From: Atopsyche davidsoni
Lineage: Eukaryota; Arthropoda; Insecta; Trichoptera; Hydrobiosidae
DNA: 64,000 nucleotides
NCBI GenBank assembly: GCA_022113835.1
Contig: JAILWY010000027.1
Coordinates: forward strand, 8,310,501 to 8,374,500
Direction: 5' to 3'
Positions 41,566 to 52,681 of the stretch are shown one piece after another (within the stretch, counting starts at the first letter, position 1; each line of letters opens with the position of its first letter). A model generated the notes under the pieces. The model ran no database searches. It saw nothing but the letters and a program-made list of their open reading frames with translations, and had not been told where the DNA came from. Both the position numbers and the translations under genes were made by a program.

Positions 41566-41615
41566 CGGTGGGCGAGAGGATTCTGGCGCCAAGAGACGTG
41601 CATTCGAATCTCATT
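41566..41615 (+). repeat. tRNA-derived SINE head (remnant)
   Basis: A-box-like TGGGCGAGAGG (41569-41579) is followed by CATTCGAATCTC (41601-41612), a B-box-like core. The spacing fits a pol III internal promoter. The A box matches the copy at 39645-39655, suggesting one SINE family present in opposite orientations. No intact cloverleaf. Confidence 0.45.
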
Positions 41616-42325
41616 TGAAAAAAATCGTGTAATTGCCTGTAACTGTGCGTTTGATTACCTAGTCAATATTTTTCACCATGCATACATATTTCATCAGTCT
41701 AGGTAATTTGAATATAGCATTTATCATTTTTAAAAGTAGCAAAAAATCATTTATAAAATCATCACGTAGCAGTAATGGTACAGTAGTAGATGATGATTTT
41801 AAGATATATTATGTTTAGTTAACAGGAGGTCATTACGTTTTTAGTTAAAATCATTTGATAAATTATAACCAATCCGCCTTATTTCGGCGTATTTTTTTTA
41901 TGTATTTAATATTAAAGCATAAACATATGTAATATAAATAATGGGTATCATTACTCATGCTAGCCCGGTGCCCTCGATTGGAAGCAGTTCGCAGCAGGCC
42001 GGGCCTGCTCCACTCCAGCACTCCCTGGTGCGCCGATGGTGATTGATCGACAGCCTTCGATGATTATGTCGTTATTCTTGGCTGTAATAATAATAATTAT
42101 AATGCTAATATACTGATTTAATGCCTCTTAGTGATTATGAATCACGATTTTTTTATCGCGGAATTGTTAAACGCCAAAAAACGCATTCCACTCGGTCGGC
42201 AATGGAAGTAAAAGTAGAAAAGTATGTTTATTTTAATCGTAGTTACCTAGACCCAAAAAAGTGGTCAGTGAACATGTATTTAAAATTAAAAAAAGTTTTT
42301 TTCCCAACCCCTCTCCCCCTATTCT

Positions 42326-42342
42326 CCCCCCCCCCCCCCCCC
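42326..42342. repeat. Poly-C tract (C17)
   Basis: Uninterrupted run of 17 C following a pyrimidine-rich stretch; the opposite strand is G17. A quadruplex-prone, assembly-sensitive homopolymer. Confidence 0.95.
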
Positions 42343-42879
42343 TAATAGTTGAATGTATACCTTTGGCAGTATGCTAGACATGTGGAAGCAATCACTGTGA
42401 CAGTGTCTGCTATCGCTAATTTTTGTCGACTTCGTCTGCAGCAGGAATGCTGCTTCTCCCTTTGCTTTCTTTTTTGAATACCTCCCTCCGCTGCCCGTCG
42501 CGTGTGGCGCCGGCGGTTGACATGTCTCACCGAGCCAGAGGCTTCAAGCCCTACACCCGCAGAGACTTTCAGCCGAGTAATTTAAAGTAATCCAGTGGAC
42601 CCGGGGACCCACTACACTATGTCCCCCTTAAAAAAAACCGTGTACACTGGCTCAGCATGAATATATGCGCAGTGAAATCCTCTGCGGAGAAGCATTTGAT
42701 GTAGGATATATAATTCAATAAGCCTATTTTAAAATTGAGAGATTTAATCTTATAAGTCTTAAACTTAGGTTACATACAAAATATACTTTTTTTTTTTTTA
42801 AACATTATTGTTGTTTTTCAGGGCTCAATTTTTCAGTTTTGATTGATGCTACTATGATATTCATCATATAACAATGATA

Positions 42880-43760
42880 CATTAATAATGTGTAATTATG
42901 GCCAAACGGTTATACTTCTTGGGTGTGCTTTGTTTCTCGCGTCTCCCAGATTTGAAACCGGCGGTATAATTATGGCGATGCACGCTCAATTGAGTTATTT
43001 ACTCTATCGAAATTCCCACACGTCGCCGCGTCTCGGGGCTTCCAGAGACTTTATTTGCTCTCCTCGGCGATTCCGCCTTGTTTGTTTTCCTTCTCCCGAG
43101 CCCGACGACTCGCGAAACGTGCGATGGGCGAGAAGTTTAAACAAATTTACCACGAGAATATTTCTGCATCGACCCACCCGGAAAATTCTTTTCATATCAA
43201 GCCGCTCCTCAGCTCAATGAGACATTGAATTCTCGTGCTATTGAGATGCTGAGTAAAACTTGCCTGCGTGCAATGACGTGCAATGAGTTGCTTAAAAAAT
43301 TGTATATACGCGCATCTTTCTCTTAAGAAAGGTATTAACGTTCAAAGAGAAGGATGAAGGTTTTGCTACAAGTCGGTTTGGCTCGCTTTCCGCGCAATCT
43401 TCTACTCGCCGAGTAGTGCGGCCGCAGACTAGACTCGTCCTTCAGATCATCAGAGCTTGGATATCTCCCAAACGTGGAAAAAATATGAATCCTCGGTTGC
43501 CAGGGAGACTGATCTATTTTTTGGATCGACATCATTGACAGGCGAGTACTCGCTCCGCGTCAGTCAATCACACGGCGTCCTCCCATAGGAGCGCGTCGCC
43601 ATCGCGCCTGCCGCGGGGAAGTGGAGCAGTTGGCCCCGCGCCAGGGGTATTTATAGGCCACCCCCTCCCACCCCCGCCACCCCCCGCCTCCCGCTGCCTC
43701 CCCCCCCCTCTCTTCCCTCGCCCCCCCTGCTTCTAACAACTTCCAAATTTGAATGGAAAC
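42880..43760. promoter_or_regulatory. Largest CpG island; possible internal promoter or enhancer
   Basis: Nearly 0.9 kb of CpG-rich sequence with poly-C/poly-G tracts at its 3' end (43655-43735). TATTTATAGG (43648-43657) is both TATA-like and close to a MEF2 site. Open frames of 110 (+) and 63 (-) codons at 43000-43220 overlap head to head and carry no domain. It lies about 4.2 kb before the KH exon, so an alternative promoter is conceivable, but no first exon joining in phase was found. Confidence 0.35.
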
Positions 43761-43769
43761 GAGCGTGAT

Positions 43770-45395
43770 TTGTCGGCGCCGCGCTTTTCATCTTGAAAAA
43801 CTACGAATGCATTTATCACATTTTTTCTCGCACCCTTCGGAGCGTTTGCTTTATTTTTATTTAGGCACAAGAGTGATTTGTTATTGTCTTAATGTTACAT
43901 AAAGAATTTCTTCGCCCTTTGAACTGAAATATGTTTCATTCATTTAATAATAATTTATTTAATAAATCTCAATAACCAGCATCTTTGTCCCGGGCCGGTT
44001 TGTATTTTTTATGCTTCACTAGTAGTGTCCAAACCGTTCAGCTTCAATTATAATTTATTATTTTTCAGTGGCGCGCTGTTAGAGCATGCGATGTATAAAC
44101 TTCTGGCACGAATGTGGTTTGCTTTTGCTGTTAGGAAGTAGAAAACCGATCGGCTCTCTCGTGTAAGGCTCTCGATGAAAACAAACCACATCAGCTAGCT
44201 TTACAGATATTGCACGTCCTCACAGCATGCCCCTGCTGTTTTAATCATTCAATTATTTCTGCTCACCATATACAATGTAAATAATTGCGAATCGGAGAAT
44301 CCACAATTTTCCCATAATTGGTCTGCAACAACTATCAGACCTTCCTCGGCGTCCATAGATATTGTCACAATTTCTAGAACTTGAAAAAAATGAGAAGCCG
44401 TTAATTAGAAGCTGCCATCTGGACACAGGGCATGCGAGTATTCTTCGTTAAAATTACTTTACGATTACAAAGCGAGATTTCCCATTGATTGCGTGATTAA
44501 ACATTTTTGCCTGCCAGGCGCAATGCAGTTGAGAAATATTTTGTAAGTTTTACAATCTTACCAATCGGGATACAAGAAGCCCGATATTGATTATCAAGAT
44601 AAACATTTCAGAAAGTTATTTAATACTGTGCGGAGAATCGAACGATCCTTCAGTCGCGATCTTACTGTAAAACTATGACGTCATTACTCGTCTACGATTT
44701 GTCAAATTAAAAGCTCTACGTTATCAAATACGTACGATCTGTCAAATTAATATGTTTTTGATAGCTTCTAAGCAAAGAATTATAATATTTAATGCTTATT
44801 TTGACCTCCCGTCCAGTAGGTGCACATATTTCACGCTCTGTCGACCCAAATTTAAAGTTACACTTCAATAAATTAATCTCTTTAGTATCAATGAGAGGGC
44901 CTTCGTGTTTTTGATTGTCCAAGAAAAAAGGTGTATTCTACTATAAATGTGACCTCCAAGATGGACATCATGCTTTTGTACGCTTCGGTTTCCAATGAGT
45001 GAACAGACATAAACAGCTTCTTTTAAAACAATGTTTCATTTGTATACATTCTATCCGATGCGCGATTCAAGAAACGAAAAGGCAATGGGCAAAACTGAGA
45101 TTCTCCATAATAATTACCGGTGATCTTGAAAGTTCATCGCCGCATCGGTCGTTATTTTTTAAGCCATTTGTGTAGGAGATTTCAGCTTTATCAAATGGTC
45201 GTAACCTTCTACTCATTTGGCTATTCATATTTGCTGATCCGCAAAAACCAAAGCTGCAAAGTTACCGCTTATGATAATCGCGTTTATTTAAACACAAACA
45301 CGATTTAATAAATTTATATTTATGTGATTTTTTTATTGTGGTTTTGAATGGAAGTCCTTTTTATTATAAGAGAATTGTTTATTTGTAGGATACGA
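43770..45395. other. AT-rich intron with one CRE
   Basis: AT-rich. A perfect CRE TGACGTCA lies at 44676-44683. The overlap of 44636-44665 with a tRNA 3'-half-like pattern on the minus strand is too weak to call. Open frames at 44716 and 45120 are not recognised. Confidence 0.4.
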
Positions 45396-45399
45396 TAAA

Positions 45400-45800
45400 T
45401 TTATTAATTCTCAGTTGTTTACGTTTTCGCTCGGGTCGATGGCTCACTTCAAAGATCAAATATATTAGAAATTTACAACTTCGCCGCCAGCAATTCAATT
45501 TGAGCGAGTCGAGAAGCAAATCACGACAGTTTATATCGCGCCTGTAGCTTTTGGACGAGACGGCTCGCAATCGATGGCGCAGAATAACCGCCCGCTGTCC
45601 GCCGAGACCACGACCCGCCGTGTTTATCGCTTTACTTTTCCCACGTACAACCCGAAGACGCAAATAGCGTTTGATTTTTTAACTGCACTGCAACTTGCAC
45701 GTATTTTTCCTCCACTAACTCGATAGCGAGAATAGAGAAATCCGGCTAGGCCGCGTGTTGTGAGCCCCGCAACCTGCGCCAGGATCGGGGGACAGCCACA
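45400..45800. promoter_or_regulatory. CpG-rich intronic island
   Basis: GC-richer block with a 94-codon minus-strand open frame of Arg-rich, domain-free composition. Regulatory candidate only. Confidence 0.28.
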
Positions 45801-45999
45801 CACCGTATTGAAAGCACAGCCCTAAGAAGTATTGTAAATCAATCATAAAATAAAATAATCATATATTTCTTGCCTCAATCTTGAAGAAGATCGCGTAGAC
45901 CTCGCGCGCAACGACCGTGTATGAAATATACATATTTGGTTGGGGTGAGTTTTGAATTGCTAGAATTTCGTATGCAACATGTGAATTTTCTTGCTGAGT

Positions 46000-46340
46000 C
46001 ATCTTTCTCCCCTCCCCAAACTAGAACGAAGTGAACGTTTTTGAAGCACTTCTTTATTTGTGCTGGAACAGAAGTGTTTAAAGCCCTCTACACCCGTCAC
46101 GACTTGCGACTTGATTAGCCAATATAGTCCTGTTTTGCGTTGTTTACTTGGGCAAAACCTCATAAAATAAAGGGGCGCTATTGGCTGATTGCAACTTGTG
46201 GTGCTCCGGGCTGCTCCAGCGCGCTCCCTCTGGGCTTTTAAAACAATCCACGAATAGAACGGGCTTCGTAGTCTGGCGGCACATGTGCGCCCACGCGCCC
46301 AGGCCTCACGCTCACAGTGCACCACCTCCATTTAAAAATA
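46000..46340. promoter_or_regulatory. GC-rich block with paired CCAAT boxes upstream of the KH exon
   Basis: Two NF-Y-type sites, TAGCCAATATA (CCAAT 46119-46123) and CTATTGGCTG (ATTGG 46180-46184), lie 61 bp apart, followed by a TATA-like CTTTTAAAA near 46235. The 110-codon minus-strand open frame across it has no domain. Paired CCAAT boxes suggest a promoter; it lies about 1.6 kb before the KH exon. Inference only. Confidence 0.35.
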
Positions 46341-46344
46341 AAAA

Positions 46345-47933
46345 ATAAAACAGAAAACATTTAAAATATCGAAGCTGGAAAAGTCAACTTCACCTTTCAA
46401 AAGTTTGGAAATATTAGAAACGCCCCTCTACTCCTGCTCTTTGAGCATCACACGAGCCAGAGGCCGTATTCTGTTCCTCAATAGATTTTCTATGCGACAT
46501 ACTATTTAAATCCAAAGTATGCAATACGACCCACCACTGATGGAACCGTTGTGGCTCATCGATCCCGTTGATCTCGCCTTCTGCAAATTCGTAAAACGAT
46601 GTTACAAATCCCTTGTGATCCATGATAGTCATCTTATATAGTGCTTTTTTAAAACCATCAAAGCTCAATCATGTCAATCAAATCAAAAAGATCCAGTGGG
46701 AACATGGCGGAGCTGTGGTGAAACTCAATGGAGTCTTTTGCCTCGGGGGGTTAGGATGTACAGATGGTCAGACGTCAGACAGATTCCACATGTATCAGAT
46801 ATAGATAATACGTTGACGGAATCTATCAAGTTCTTTCAGAGACAAAAGATGTCCAATGAAGAATTTAAAAGTATTTACTCAATTCATTATTTAATGAATT
46901 GGATCTAAGTGTGGAGTTTATAGATTATTTTAGTTACTAGCTATATTTTTTAAAGACCTTTGTAATCTTACGTGAAAGCTACGATAAAGTACAATGTAAA
47001 CCGTGTTTTTTTCCTGATAAATTTACATTAGAACTAAAATTATTCTCAGTAAGCAACCGGTTTATGATAGTAAGTAATTAAATTGTGTGCACAGTTTAAA
47101 TGTACAATATCACAAATTAAGCCCACTTTATGTAATGTCATGTTTGGAAGCAGAACCGACAGGTCTTTCAATGAATAACCGGAATTACAATATGTCAAGG
47201 TTTTTCCTCTCATTAAAGGAAAAACATTTTTTGTATCATTTATATCTTCTCTCTCATTTTAGTCATTAAAAAGTAATTATTTACAAATATTTTAAAACTA
47301 CGAGTGTCAAGTAGATCAAAGAAATCACTTCCTTGGAAACCGTCTAATACGTTCTGAATTTATACAAAATGTATAAATAAAACTGTTTCAAAGTGCTAAC
47401 GAATCACTAAGTATGAAGTAAATAAAGTATGGCTGGTTTCATTTTACAAAGCTAACAGTTACTAAGGAGGTATAGAATTAGAGCATTCTGTTACTGAGGC
47501 GCTGGCTCCATGTGTGTACACAGGATTTATATTGAGATGGTCCACTGGCATATCATATATCCCAGTAACCCGCCTCTACTTCAGCCTAATGTTTGTTTAA
47601 TACTATTTATAATTAAACCAACTGTAAAATCTTCTGCTGACCGCTTTTCTGGAATATTCTATGAAAACTCGCTGAAAACATCAAAGATTACACAAAATAG
47701 GAACTAAAGATAATATCATTAAGATGAATTTTTTATTGGTATTTATTATTTGGAATTTACTATTAACATAATATGAGATACCTGTGGTTTGATCCTATAC
47801 TTCTGTATTTTAAAAGTCACTATTTATTTTTTGTTATTTAGCTGATAAGGCGTATTTTCTCGTTATTTATTATTTACAATCAGTATTCAATTTAATTATT
47901 TTAATATATATATATAATTTTCTTTTTTTACAG
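46345..47933. other. Last part of the large intron; possible kelch-like gene fragment
   Basis: An open frame at 46622-46804 (+) includes GGAVVKLNGVFCLGG, which resembles the double-glycine core of a kelch repeat but is not preceded or followed by more repeats. The opposite strand has an 84-codon frame (46668-46414) of ordinary composition. Both may be remnants of an inserted gene copy. The final 30 bp hold a TA run and the acceptor for the KH exon. Confidence 0.3.
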
Positions 47934-48050
47934 TTCAACTTCGTTGGACGAATTCTCGGACCAAGAGGAATGACCGCTAAACAGTTGGAGCAAGAAACAG
48001 GATGCAAGATCATGGTCCGTGGCAAAGGATCAATGAGAGACAAGAAGAAG
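47934..48050 (+). CDS. how: how exon: first half of the KH domain (STAR protein HOW/Quaking)
   Basis: HOW is the insect Quaking orthologue, a STAR-family RNA-binding protein that controls splicing, stability and nuclear retention or export of target mRNAs in muscle, tendon and glia. This 39-codon exon starts in phase 0 after TTTTTTTACAG and ends at AAG|GTAGGA. It encodes [20 protein letters not shown] and continues through [19 protein letters not shown]. The GPRG loop (exon residues 9-12) is the KH GXXG RNA-contact loop, and the [10 protein letters not shown] segment is diagnostic of the Quaking/HOW group. Residues are almost the same as in fly HOW and vertebrate QKI. The preceding QUA1-coding exons are outside the window, so the protein seen here is partial. 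Confidence 0.97.
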
Positions 48051-49251
48051 GTAGGAAATCATTTCTGTTAAGTAAATCATCCTAATTCCAAAGAGTTAGT
48101 TACTTTTTCCTACACTAGTTTCCCTCAAAAGGCTATTTTTTCATGTTAATGTATTTCCAGCCAAAAAGTCTCAAATAATGATAAATGATGTATGCTTCTG
48201 GGTGAGATTTTCTTTATAGTTGAAATTATAGATGTATACATTATTTCAGTTAATTTCACACTGTGAATTGAAAATTGATTATTTAAAGACTTGCATATTA
48301 TATCTTAATTACCATAACACATTTTATGAAATATTTAAAAATATTAATCTAGTATTGTATTTTTTATAATCAAAACAGCTAGCTAGACATGCAAATTGAC
48401 CTGTGATTCATGTCTCTCCTGAATTTCCTAAAGTCAACCAATGTCAAATGACATAAGAAATCTGATTTATGTATGCAATCATAATCTTATTGACATCATG
48501 CTGTTATTTATATTAAATGATTTTATGCAATCACCTTCCTATGATTGAAAATGGAAGTAAATATACCTGAGTGGATAATATATAATAACTCTCAATTGTT
48601 AAATAAGTTCATTACCAAGTTATCTGTGGAATAAATCCTACAGAATTATTGGAGAATTGATGTAATGTCATTTGTCTTGTTCAGAAAATTCTTACAAGAT
48701 TACCCCGATAAAGCAATGATACTACTCGAAGACAATAGATACTAGGCACCATGTTAAATATTTGCTATTCATAATAATTATAAGAATATTACCTTCCATT
48801 TTGTATGTTCTCTCAGGCGTTATATTGTATTGCTAGGTCTTGGGATTGATGCTAGTAGATAATGATTTTGTATGCAAGACAAGAACTTTATGTACTCGCA
48901 GTGCTGACATAACACCACAATTTAACCATTCGTTTTTTTTCTCTAGCTGTCATTTTTATCACACGGATAAAATGGGTATTGTAAAGGTAAACGTCTTACT
49001 AATAATGCATTTAATGTTTTTGACAAGTTCTTATTTATAGCTCTTATACATTTTGATATTTCAAACATATAAAAAACTAAGCTATCATATATATTAGTTA
49101 TACTATATATGTATAAATATCAGAATGCTCTGCATTAACTTATAAATTATGTATTAGCTTATAAATGTTTTAAATGAAGTATTATTTTATTAAATCTATT
49201 TGTGTGAGTGCTTATTTTAAAAACAATATTCAATGCAATTTGAAAACGCAG
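48051..49251 (+). other. how: how intron within the KH domain
   Basis: AT-rich, starts GTAGGA and ends with an AACGCAG acceptor (pyrimidine tract weak). Contains only chance open frames such as 48840-49040. Nothing else recognised. Confidence 0.9.
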
Positions 49252-49392
49252 GAAGATGCAAACAGAGGCAAGCCAAACTGGGAACACCTGGGAGATGAAT
49301 TGCACGTACTCCTGACTGTCGAAGACACGGAGAACAGAGCTGCCGCCAAGCTGGCCAGGGCTGTCGATGAAGTCAAGCGTCTCCTCATACCG
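49252..49392 (+). CDS. how: how exon: second half of the KH domain
   Basis: Forty-seven codons in phase 0, from AACGCAG|GAA to CCG|GTAACT. The exon encodes [20 protein letters not shown] and continues [27 protein letters not shown]. It completes the extended KH fold: the [10 protein letters not shown] loop and the LHVLxTVED strand are hallmarks of STAR proteins, and the following helix packs on the KH sheet. Length and boundaries fit the Quaking family without any indel. The acceptor has a short pyrimidine tract, which may make it dependent on enhancers, but the coding match leaves little doubt. Confidence 0.97.
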
Positions 49393-50221
49393 GTAACTTT
49401 TCAGATAAAACACACAAAATATCCATTCTCAAAATTAAATAAGTATTTGCGGATAGTTTACCTGGAAATTATTAAAAATGAGCGATTAAGAAGTAATGAA
49501 ATGATTTTAGCATAAACATTTTAGAGTTACCGGGTATAGTAATACTCATATTGTAATTAAATCAAGATAATTGTTTAAATATTAGATAATACTAATACGA
49601 TAATTAAAATACAAAATTTTAAAATTCACTTAGTGTACGATTTTGCACAGATCAGCATATTGAATTTATTTATAAAACACGATATTCACCACCAGGTTGT
49701 AATAAATAAGCAGTGTACATACTTTGTATCTGATCATCTGTTATTTTTCTATTGGGTAGGTCTCGGATCATTAAAGGTATCTATTTAATTTGATCAGGTT
49801 GACTGAGCACCTGATTAAAGCAGTAATGTTGAATGGTAAATGTTGCTGCCCGACCTATCAGCATGCCCCGAGGCACTTTATCCTCCTTCTCACAATTGTT
49901 AGCATCGACGCGAGCGAGCGAAGTCAAATGTAAATATTATGTCTTGGCATTGAAGCTTGTTGTTTCACTTGATTATTCAGAATGAAAGGCAAGACTTCTT
50001 AGATATGAGGCAACTTAAATTTATTGTATTCTAGAAATGCTGAATCTTTTATTTGATAATTTTATTGATATGTTATATTACAACGTTAGTCACAAATACG
50101 AATAAATAATGGATACTGTATTTGTTATCTATCATATAATAATTGAGAATTTCAACTAAAGAGCGTGCTAGCATACTAATTAATCTAAGTTCTTAACGGA
50201 CATGGCTCTTGTGACTTTTAG
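49393..50221 (+). other. how: how intron between KH and QUA2
   Basis: GTAACT donor and TTTTAG acceptor. AT-rich with a small GC patch near 49840-49930. No feature recognised. Confidence 0.9.
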
Positions 50222-50324
50222 CAAGCGGATGGCGAAGATGAGCTGAAGAAGAGACAACTGATGGAGTTGGCTATCATAAATGGCACATATAGGGACTCCA
50301 GCGCTAAGGCAGCCGTGGCCACAG
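50222..50324 (+). CDS. how: how exon: QUA2 region
   Basis: The exon of 34 codons plus one base runs from TTTTAG|CAA to ACAG|GTACGG and leaves phase 1. It encodes [20 protein letters not shown] followed by [14 protein letters not shown]. The [17 protein letters not shown] segment is the QUA2 helix of STAR proteins, which with the KH domain recognises ACUAAY RNA; it is nearly identical to fly HOW. The trailing single G joins the next exon as GCC (Ala) to give ...VATACDEEW. Alternatively it joins a candidate cassette exon at 50933. Fly HOW shows the comparable AVCDEEWRR junction, supporting this connection. Confidence 0.96.
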
Positions 50325-50932
50325 GTACGGTCATATCATTATTGGCATCCTGGGCTTAAGGTAAACCAAGCAACTCCTAGTTGATATACTCGTATCTCCA
50401 ACATTGCATGCCTTCAGTCAATAATCCATCTGTATTGAGGTTTCACACGAAACTTTGCATACCAAGAATCTTAAATATTACTCTTTAAGTTGTCAATACT
50501 GTATCCATTTTAGATATAAACAATGGCATATAGGTTGATAAAGATATATTTATCTTAACAAATACTTTATTTCGCCTTTTCTACAAACATAAGTCACTCA
50601 ATATAACATAGTTTTAATTTGAAATATTTAAACATAAGATATGGAGCCATATTCCTCACATTTAAGAAACAAATAATTTTACAATACTCTGGAGAACGTG
50701 TTTGCAGTAAACACTGAAAAGCAGATTTTTGGACCCCGTGCATAGCTTCTCATTTGGATTTGTTTTATAACACGTTAATAATGTTCACTGTACATTAACA
50801 CACATAGAGTTTTAAATTTTGTTGTATAATCACTGTTACATTATACGACTAACCCATCTAGGTTGTGTATTAACCCATATGACGTATATTGATTGTGCTA
50901 GAAGGTAAACGCTGACTATTGTCCTTATGCAG

Positions 50933-51010
50933 GGATCAGCAGAATTGATGGAACGTCTTTCCTCCCGTTCTTGACACACTACCCTCGCCTCCTCGACTCT
51001 TCTGACTCAG
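50933..51010 (+). CDS. how: Candidate how cassette exon with GC donor (26 codons)
   Basis: After CTTATGCAG at 50932 the sequence stays open in the phase left by the QUA2 exon. It reads G-ISRIDGTSFLPFLTHYPRL and LDSSDS, ending at CTCAG|GCACGT, which resembles the GC-AG type of 5' splice site. Its 78 nt are a multiple of three and restore phase 1, so inclusion would insert 26 residues between QUA2 and CDEEWRR without changing the downstream frame. The stretch is GC-richer than its flanks and is followed by a C-rich tract. Against it: 26 open codons are not improbable by chance, GC donors are rare, and I recognise no homologous insert. An ordinary GT at 51015 would break the frame. Confidence 0.35.
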
Positions 51011-52674
51011 GCACGTAAACCAATAACAAGCCTGTCCATTCCCACGCCCGCCCCTCACGCCTCACCCCCGACTAATCTCCCCTCCCACCACACCTGTTGA
51101 GTCTTATTGCAATCAGTGGGATTTATATCTGCGACAAATCAACAAGCAACTGAGTATTTATTTATAAATAGGTGTGTGAAGCAAAGTTAGGTTTTCACAA
51201 TATATTTTAGTATTCCTTTTTAAATGCGTAGTTTCAAGTCTTAAAAAATAAGTATAAAGAGTATTTGATGGTTCACGTGTTTGGAATTCACCTGTTGCTT
51301 GGCTCACGTGTATTTTATAGTTTTGGACAAATTTTGGCGCACGGCGCACGGCTGTGAATTCATATTACCTTTTTAAACTTGTGTGCTTCTCTTCAAATCT
51401 TGTGTTTTTTTTGTCCAATTGATCAATTTTTGTAATTTATGCGTGTTTGTAAAATAAATAGTTCTGTTATAGCTTCTATAGGAAAATACCCATGCTAATC
51501 TGCAATTTTCATGATCGTTTATAGTTTGATTGTTTTTTACTGATTTTGTTTTGGCTCAATAGGTTTTAAAATATCTGCTACCTGGTCCTTAACAATCTAA
51601 CACTAGCTTAATTTTAATATATTATAATTTTTATATGGTATTTTACTGTCCATAGGTGTCAAAATTTAACCAACTGCAAAAAAAATAATCAACTCATGAA
51701 AATTAATATGAAAGGATGAGTATAATAACTATTGGCTTTTAATTGTTTTTGGGAAATGCATGTTTGAAAATTGCTTTGCAAATTTGTTCGGGTCGCTTGA
51801 GGATTGGTTATAAATTTTAATTGTTTAGTTTTTCTCTTATATTAAATAAATGATGTCGTAAATCACAAACTTCTGTTGTAATAATGTTAAAATAAATTAA
51901 TATTCATGTTTAATTGTCTTAATTTTCAAGGAGCGGGGTTTTATTCTTCTTCAATATGGATTCGAGATTAATACATTCTAATAGTTTAATAAACTGTAAA
52001 AACGTGTAGCAAAATAAATTGATTAGTAATAGGAGCACTTCGTCTTTGCCGTGTCGCAAACTTCACTACTCGCTTTTAACTTTTTTTAACAGACTTAAGA
52101 AGGTAATAAATAATAACCGGGTTAAAGAACAGTGATAATTAAATGATAAGAGCTAACAATATTAAAATTTTAATTCTGGGTACAGTAAGGAAATAATACT
52201 GAATTATTTAATATAACCGGTTAAAAAATTAAAGTTCTTCCAAATTGAATTATAATATATAAAAGTTAACATCCCGAAATGTGCATATCTTTCAAGGAGA
52301 CTCAATGTTTTAACATTTTCAATGCATCCAGGACGATTGTCAGGATCGATAGACGTGATGACTTCGCACCTGGTTGCTCGCGATACATAAGATATTTCCA
52401 TCTTCCGTCGATGCGAGAAGCATTCGATCATTTCAGTTTTCTCAAGAGTTTGCAACATTCACACTTTGTCTTGAGAATAGAGAATTCTCTATTGTTGATT
52501 CTTTGGTTCTCTTAAAGAGTTTCGATCTACTTGTTTTCCAAAAGATGGCTTTGGTGTTTGCGCTAAGAGAATATTTAATGTATGTGTATTGTGACATGTG
52601 ACGATGATATGAGAATATGAATATTAATTTATTTTTGAAAATGCATTTATAATGAATAGATTCCAGTGCCGCAA

Positions 52675-52681
52675 TACTAAC
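52675..52681 (+). promoter_or_regulatory. how: TACTAAC branch-point-like motif, also a STAR-binding core
   Basis: TACTAAC is the ideal branch-point sequence and contains ACUAAC, the core bound by HOW/Quaking and by the related branch-point protein SF1. The presumed branch A (52680) lies 33 nt before an upstream AG (52713) and 51 nt before the main one (52731), well placed for acceptor choice. Binding by HOW itself would be autoregulatory; this is inference. Confidence 0.5.

Larger units (their letters stand above)
39790..42875. other. Mostly AT-rich intron with SINE remnant and poly-C
   Basis: Contains GC patches at 40780-41000 and 41960-42060, the tRNA-like remnant at 41566-41615, a C17 tract at 42326-42342 and an 18-bp near-palindrome GTGGACCCGGGGACCCAC at 42594-42611. 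Open frames are chance-like. Confidence 0.4.
1..47933 (+). other. how: Giant intron of how (3' part; 5' end outside window)
   Basis: Everything before the KH exon at 47934 is read here as one intron, because that exon begins in phase 0 directly after a good acceptor (TTTTTTTACAG). No upstream STAR/QUA1-coding exon (the segment ending in a YVPVxEHPD-like motif in the family) was found on either strand. Open frames inside are short and show no family I recognise. Base composition swings between AT-rich stretches and CpG-rich islands. Caveat: small unrecognised alternative first exons could be hidden here. The presence of an independent nested gene is not excluded but nothing supports one. Confidence 0.65.

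Noticed and set aside
42594..42611. GTGGACCCGGGGACCCAC palindrome with a counterpart near 9845 as a named repeat family
   Set aside because: Only the core matches; flanks could not be aligned by eye, so no family or boundaries can be given.
42888..43220. 110-codon open frame in the largest CpG island
   Set aside because: Opposite strand is also open, no domain seen, and no splice donor that would join it to the KH exon in phase.
44636..44665. tRNA 3'-half-like pattern on the minus strand with TTCGATT loop
   Set aside because: No A box or complete stems, so neither a tRNA nor a SINE call can be supported.
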